NCBI RefSeq assembly: GCF_030687535.1
Contig: NZ_CP117437.1
Span: 3,741,501-3,805,500, forward strand
DNA length: 64,000 nucleotides
Source: Pseudomonas sp. FP2335
Lineage (GTDB): Bacteria; Pseudomonadota; Gammaproteobacteria; Pseudomonadales; Pseudomonadaceae
Reading direction: 5' to 3'
The notes below the pieces were generated by a model, which made no database searches, was not told the DNA's origin, and worked only from the letters and a program-made list of their open reading frames with translations. How positions within the stretch are numbered: position 1 is the stretch's first letter; each line of letters begins with the position of its first letter. Positions 63,190 through 64,000 of this stretch are shown one piece after another. A program made the translations under genes and the position numbers.

Positions 63190-64000
63190 TTACAGCTCGG
63201 CGGCCAGTCGCGAGCCTTGGTTGATCGCGCGTTTGGCGTCCAGCTCGGCCGCCACATCTGCGCCGCCGATCAGGTGCACATGCTGGCCCGCTGCGAGCAA
63301 ACCGTCCTGCAACTCGCGCAGCGGGTCCTGGCCGGCGCAGATGACGATGTTGTCCACCGCCAACACCTGGGGCTCGCCCTCGGCGCCGATGCGGATATGT
63401 AAACCTGCATCGTCGATCTTCAGGTATTCAACGCTGTTGAGCATCTGCACCTGCTTGTTCTTCAGACCGGTGCGGTGGATCCAGCCGGTGGTCTTGCCCA
63501 AGCCGTCGCCGACCTTGGAGGCCTTGCGTTGCAGCAGGAACACTTCACGCGCCGGCGCATGCACTTGCGGCTTGATCCCGGCTACGCCACCACGGGCCTG
63601 CAACTGGGTGTCGATGCCCCACTCTTTCCAGAACGCTTCACGGTCAAGGCTGGTGGACACCCCCTGATGCACGAGGAATTCCGAAACGTCGAAACCGATA
63701 CCGCCCGCACCGATCACCGCCACGCGCTTACCTACCGGCTTGCGTTCCAGGATCACATCCAGGTAGCTCAACACCTTGGCATGCTCGATGCCCGGGATCG
63801 CCGGGGTGCGCGGCGCAATGCCGGTGGCCAGGATGATCTCGTCGTAACCGCCGGCCTTGAGTTGCTCGACGTCGACGCGGGTATTGAGGCACACCTCCAC
63901 GTGGGTGGTCTGCAATTTGCGCTTGAAGTAGCGCAGGGTTTCGAAAAACTCTTCCTTGCCCGGTACACGCTTGGCGATGTTGAACTGGCCGCCGATTTCG
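63190..64000 (-). CDS. fadH: 2,4-dienoyl-CoA reductase, C-terminal part (cut by right edge)
   Basis: The frame is open from the right edge to the stop at 63190, about 269 residues. Visible are KLQTTHVEVCLNTRVD, DEIILATGIAPRTPAIPGIEH, the nucleotide-binding VAVIGAGGIGFDVSEFLVHQG and IVICAGQDPLRELQDGL, which match the FAD/NADPH half of FadH. The N-terminal FMN barrel and iron-sulfur motif lie outside. It reduces 2,4-dienoyl-CoA in breakdown of unsaturated fatty acids. It follows the deaminase start by about 30 bp in the same direction but is upstream of it in transcription. Confidence 0.9.
   Translation of the reverse strand, partial: EIGGQFNIAKRVPGKEEFFETLRYFKRKLQTTHVEVCLNTRVDVEQLKAGGYDEIILATGIAPRTPAIPGIEHAKVLSYLDVILERKPVGKRVAVIGAGGIGFDVSEFLVHQGVSTSLDREAFWKEWGIDTQLQARGGVAGIKPQVHAPAREVFLLQRKASKVGDGLGKTTGWIHRTGLKNKQVQMLNSVEYLKIDDAGLHIRIGAEGEPQVLAVDNIVICAGQDPLRELQDGLLAAGQHVHLIGGADVAAELDAKRAINQGSRLAAEL

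Overview
The window looks like chromosome from a Pseudomonas of the P. fluorescens group. The basis is the GC-rich coding style, many copies of the typical Pseudomonas REP/REPIN palindrome (arms of the type GTGGGAGCGGGCTTGC), two Pseudomonas-type regulatory RNAs (a CrcY/CrcZ-family RNA and a PrrF RNA), and Pseudomonas-style liu, phnWX, emr and chaperone-usher loci. No rRNA, tRNA, insertion sequence, prophage or CRISPR array was seen. Both window edges cut genes.

Region 1 (1-10576, all minus strand) is an orphan type VI secretion island: vgrG, a DUF4123 adaptor, three tandem DUF3304-type lipoprotein immunity genes, a DUF2235 (Tle1-type) phospholipase effector, a PAAR spike tip, an unrecognised two-TM protein and an IcmF/TssM-like protein running off the left edge. 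Most neighbours overlap or are separated by a few bases. A deletion scar between two immunity genes joins a relic of the start of the lipase gene to a relic of the end of the DUF4123 gene. It shows that a whole second adaptor-immunity-lipase cassette once existed here. Region 2 (10827-15561) is a MarR-controlled tripartite EmrAB-type efflux operon with twin perfect operators.

Region 3 (15613-28719) is a chaperone-usher fimbria locus with its own phosphorelay: tip adhesin, hybrid kinase without HPt, receiver-EAL phosphodiesterase, hybrid kinase with HPt, RcsB-like regulator, major pilin, chaperone and usher. The gene content resembles the P. aeruginosa cupD/pvrSR-rcsCB and roc loci. Three promoters carry an RcsB-box-like motif, each exactly 23 bp upstream of a -10-like hexamer, which suggests a small self-contained regulon.

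Region 4 (28737-41372) holds tamBA, an acetyltransferase, xthA, a PstS-OmpA fusion, an acyl-CoA dehydrogenase with a divergent LysR regulator, and liuR-liuE. Region 5 (41391-49366) has the CrcY RNA with a sigma-54 promoter and six CA motifs, an acyl-CoA ligase and liuABCD for leucine/isovalerate breakdown. LiuR-type palindromes lie in front of liuR and between the ligase and liuA.

Region 6 (49363-57700) holds an S24-fold repressor that has lost both catalytic dyad residues, a DUF3077 gene, a Fur-controlled PrrF RNA, an M14 carboxypeptidase, an ECF sigma/anti-sigma pair divergent from a catalase-like/cytochrome b561 pair with matching promoters on both sides, a ZapE-like ATPase and an LRR-protein kinase fusion. 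Region 7 (57761-64000) has a YebC-family protein, a LysR regulator with phnWX (2-aminoethylphosphonate use), a cytochrome b561, a PLP deaminase/desulfhydrase and the C-terminal part of fadH. All assignments rest on reading the sequence and on remembered family features; no database search was run.
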